Origin: Syntrophobacter sp. DG_60
Lineage (GTDB): Bacteria; Desulfobacterota; Desulfofervidia; Desulfofervidales; DG-60
Reading direction: 5' to 3'
Length of the DNA: 13,924 bases
Assembly: GCA_001304365.1 (NCBI GenBank)
Contig: LJNA01000019.1
Span: 1 to 13,924, forward strand
A model generated the notes under the pieces. That model was not told where the DNA came from. It did not search any database and saw nothing but the letters and a program-made list of their open reading frames with translations. Each line of letters opens with the position of its first letter. The first letter of the stretch is position 1. Shown here piece after piece: positions 13,900 through 13,924 of this stretch. A program made the translations under genes and the position numbers.

Positions 13900-13924
13900 A
13901 TGGCACAAGGCTCACAGATTTCTG
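13900..13924 (+). CDS. Start of an unidentified protein, cut by the window end
   Basis: An ATG at 13900 preceded by GAAAGG (13885-13890) opens a frame reading MAQGSQIS before the window ends. Eight residues are too few for identification. In other bacteria with ilvB-ilvN-ilvC-psd-pssA the next gene is often leuA (2-isopropylmalate synthase), so that is the first thing to test, but nothing in these bases shows it. Confidence 0.4.

Overview
The window looks like chromosomal DNA of an AT-rich (by eye about 40% GC), anaerobic, sulfur-metabolising bacterium, most likely a sulfate reducer of the Desulfobacterota / Thermodesulfobacteria type. The main evidence is a DsrC protein with both redox cysteines of its C-terminal arm. 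The gene order also fits: uppS-cdsA-dxr-rseP-tsaB, and an ilvB-ilvN-ilvC-psd-pssA run that I recall from other 'deltaproteobacteria' such as Geobacter. A candidate lineage (Desulfofervidus-like) is inference only. Nearly everything is housekeeping and vertically inherited in appearance. I see no phage, transposase, toxin-antitoxin, CRISPR, tRNA or rRNA.

Layout. (1) Bases 1-363 are the 3' end of ftsY, converging on (2) dsrC on the minus strand (533-853); three small hairpins lie between and after them. (3) Divergent from dsrC is a long plus-strand run: hflK, hflC, a YjbQ/UPF0047 gene, plsC, uppS, cdsA, dxr, rseP and tsaB (983-8503). From plsC onward the genes overlap or nearly touch, so this part is probably one transcript. 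It covers membrane protein quality control (HflKC, RseP), phosphatidic acid and CDP-diacylglycerol synthesis (PlsC, CdsA), isoprenoid and undecaprenyl carrier synthesis (Dxr, UppS) and tRNA modification (TsaB). (4) Bases 8504-8896 hold no gene but contain a nested palindromic repeat element and a good sigma70-type promoter. (5) That promoter leads into a DUF465/YdcH-like small protein, ilvB, ilvN and ilvC, followed by psd and pssA. The final 25 bases start another reading frame, by synteny perhaps leuA.

How the genes work together: PlsC makes phosphatidate, CdsA activates it, PssA makes phosphatidylserine and Psd decarboxylates it to phosphatidylethanolamine. Almost the whole PE route is therefore encoded in this window, split over two transcripts. 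IlvB/IlvN/IlvC supply the first two steps of branched-chain amino acid synthesis. 

The non-coding space is the least ordinary part. Several short gaps in the operons are filled with degenerate repeats of 5-9 base words, each with a different word. Some run into the 3' ends of the preceding genes, and one contains a MITE-like palindrome. Several gene starts (dsrC, YjbQ, the DUF465 gene) are clearly downstream of the longest possible reading frame. I found no convincing undescribed multi-gene system; the repeats, the ilvC cofactor loop and the divergent dsrC/hflK promoter region deserve the second look.
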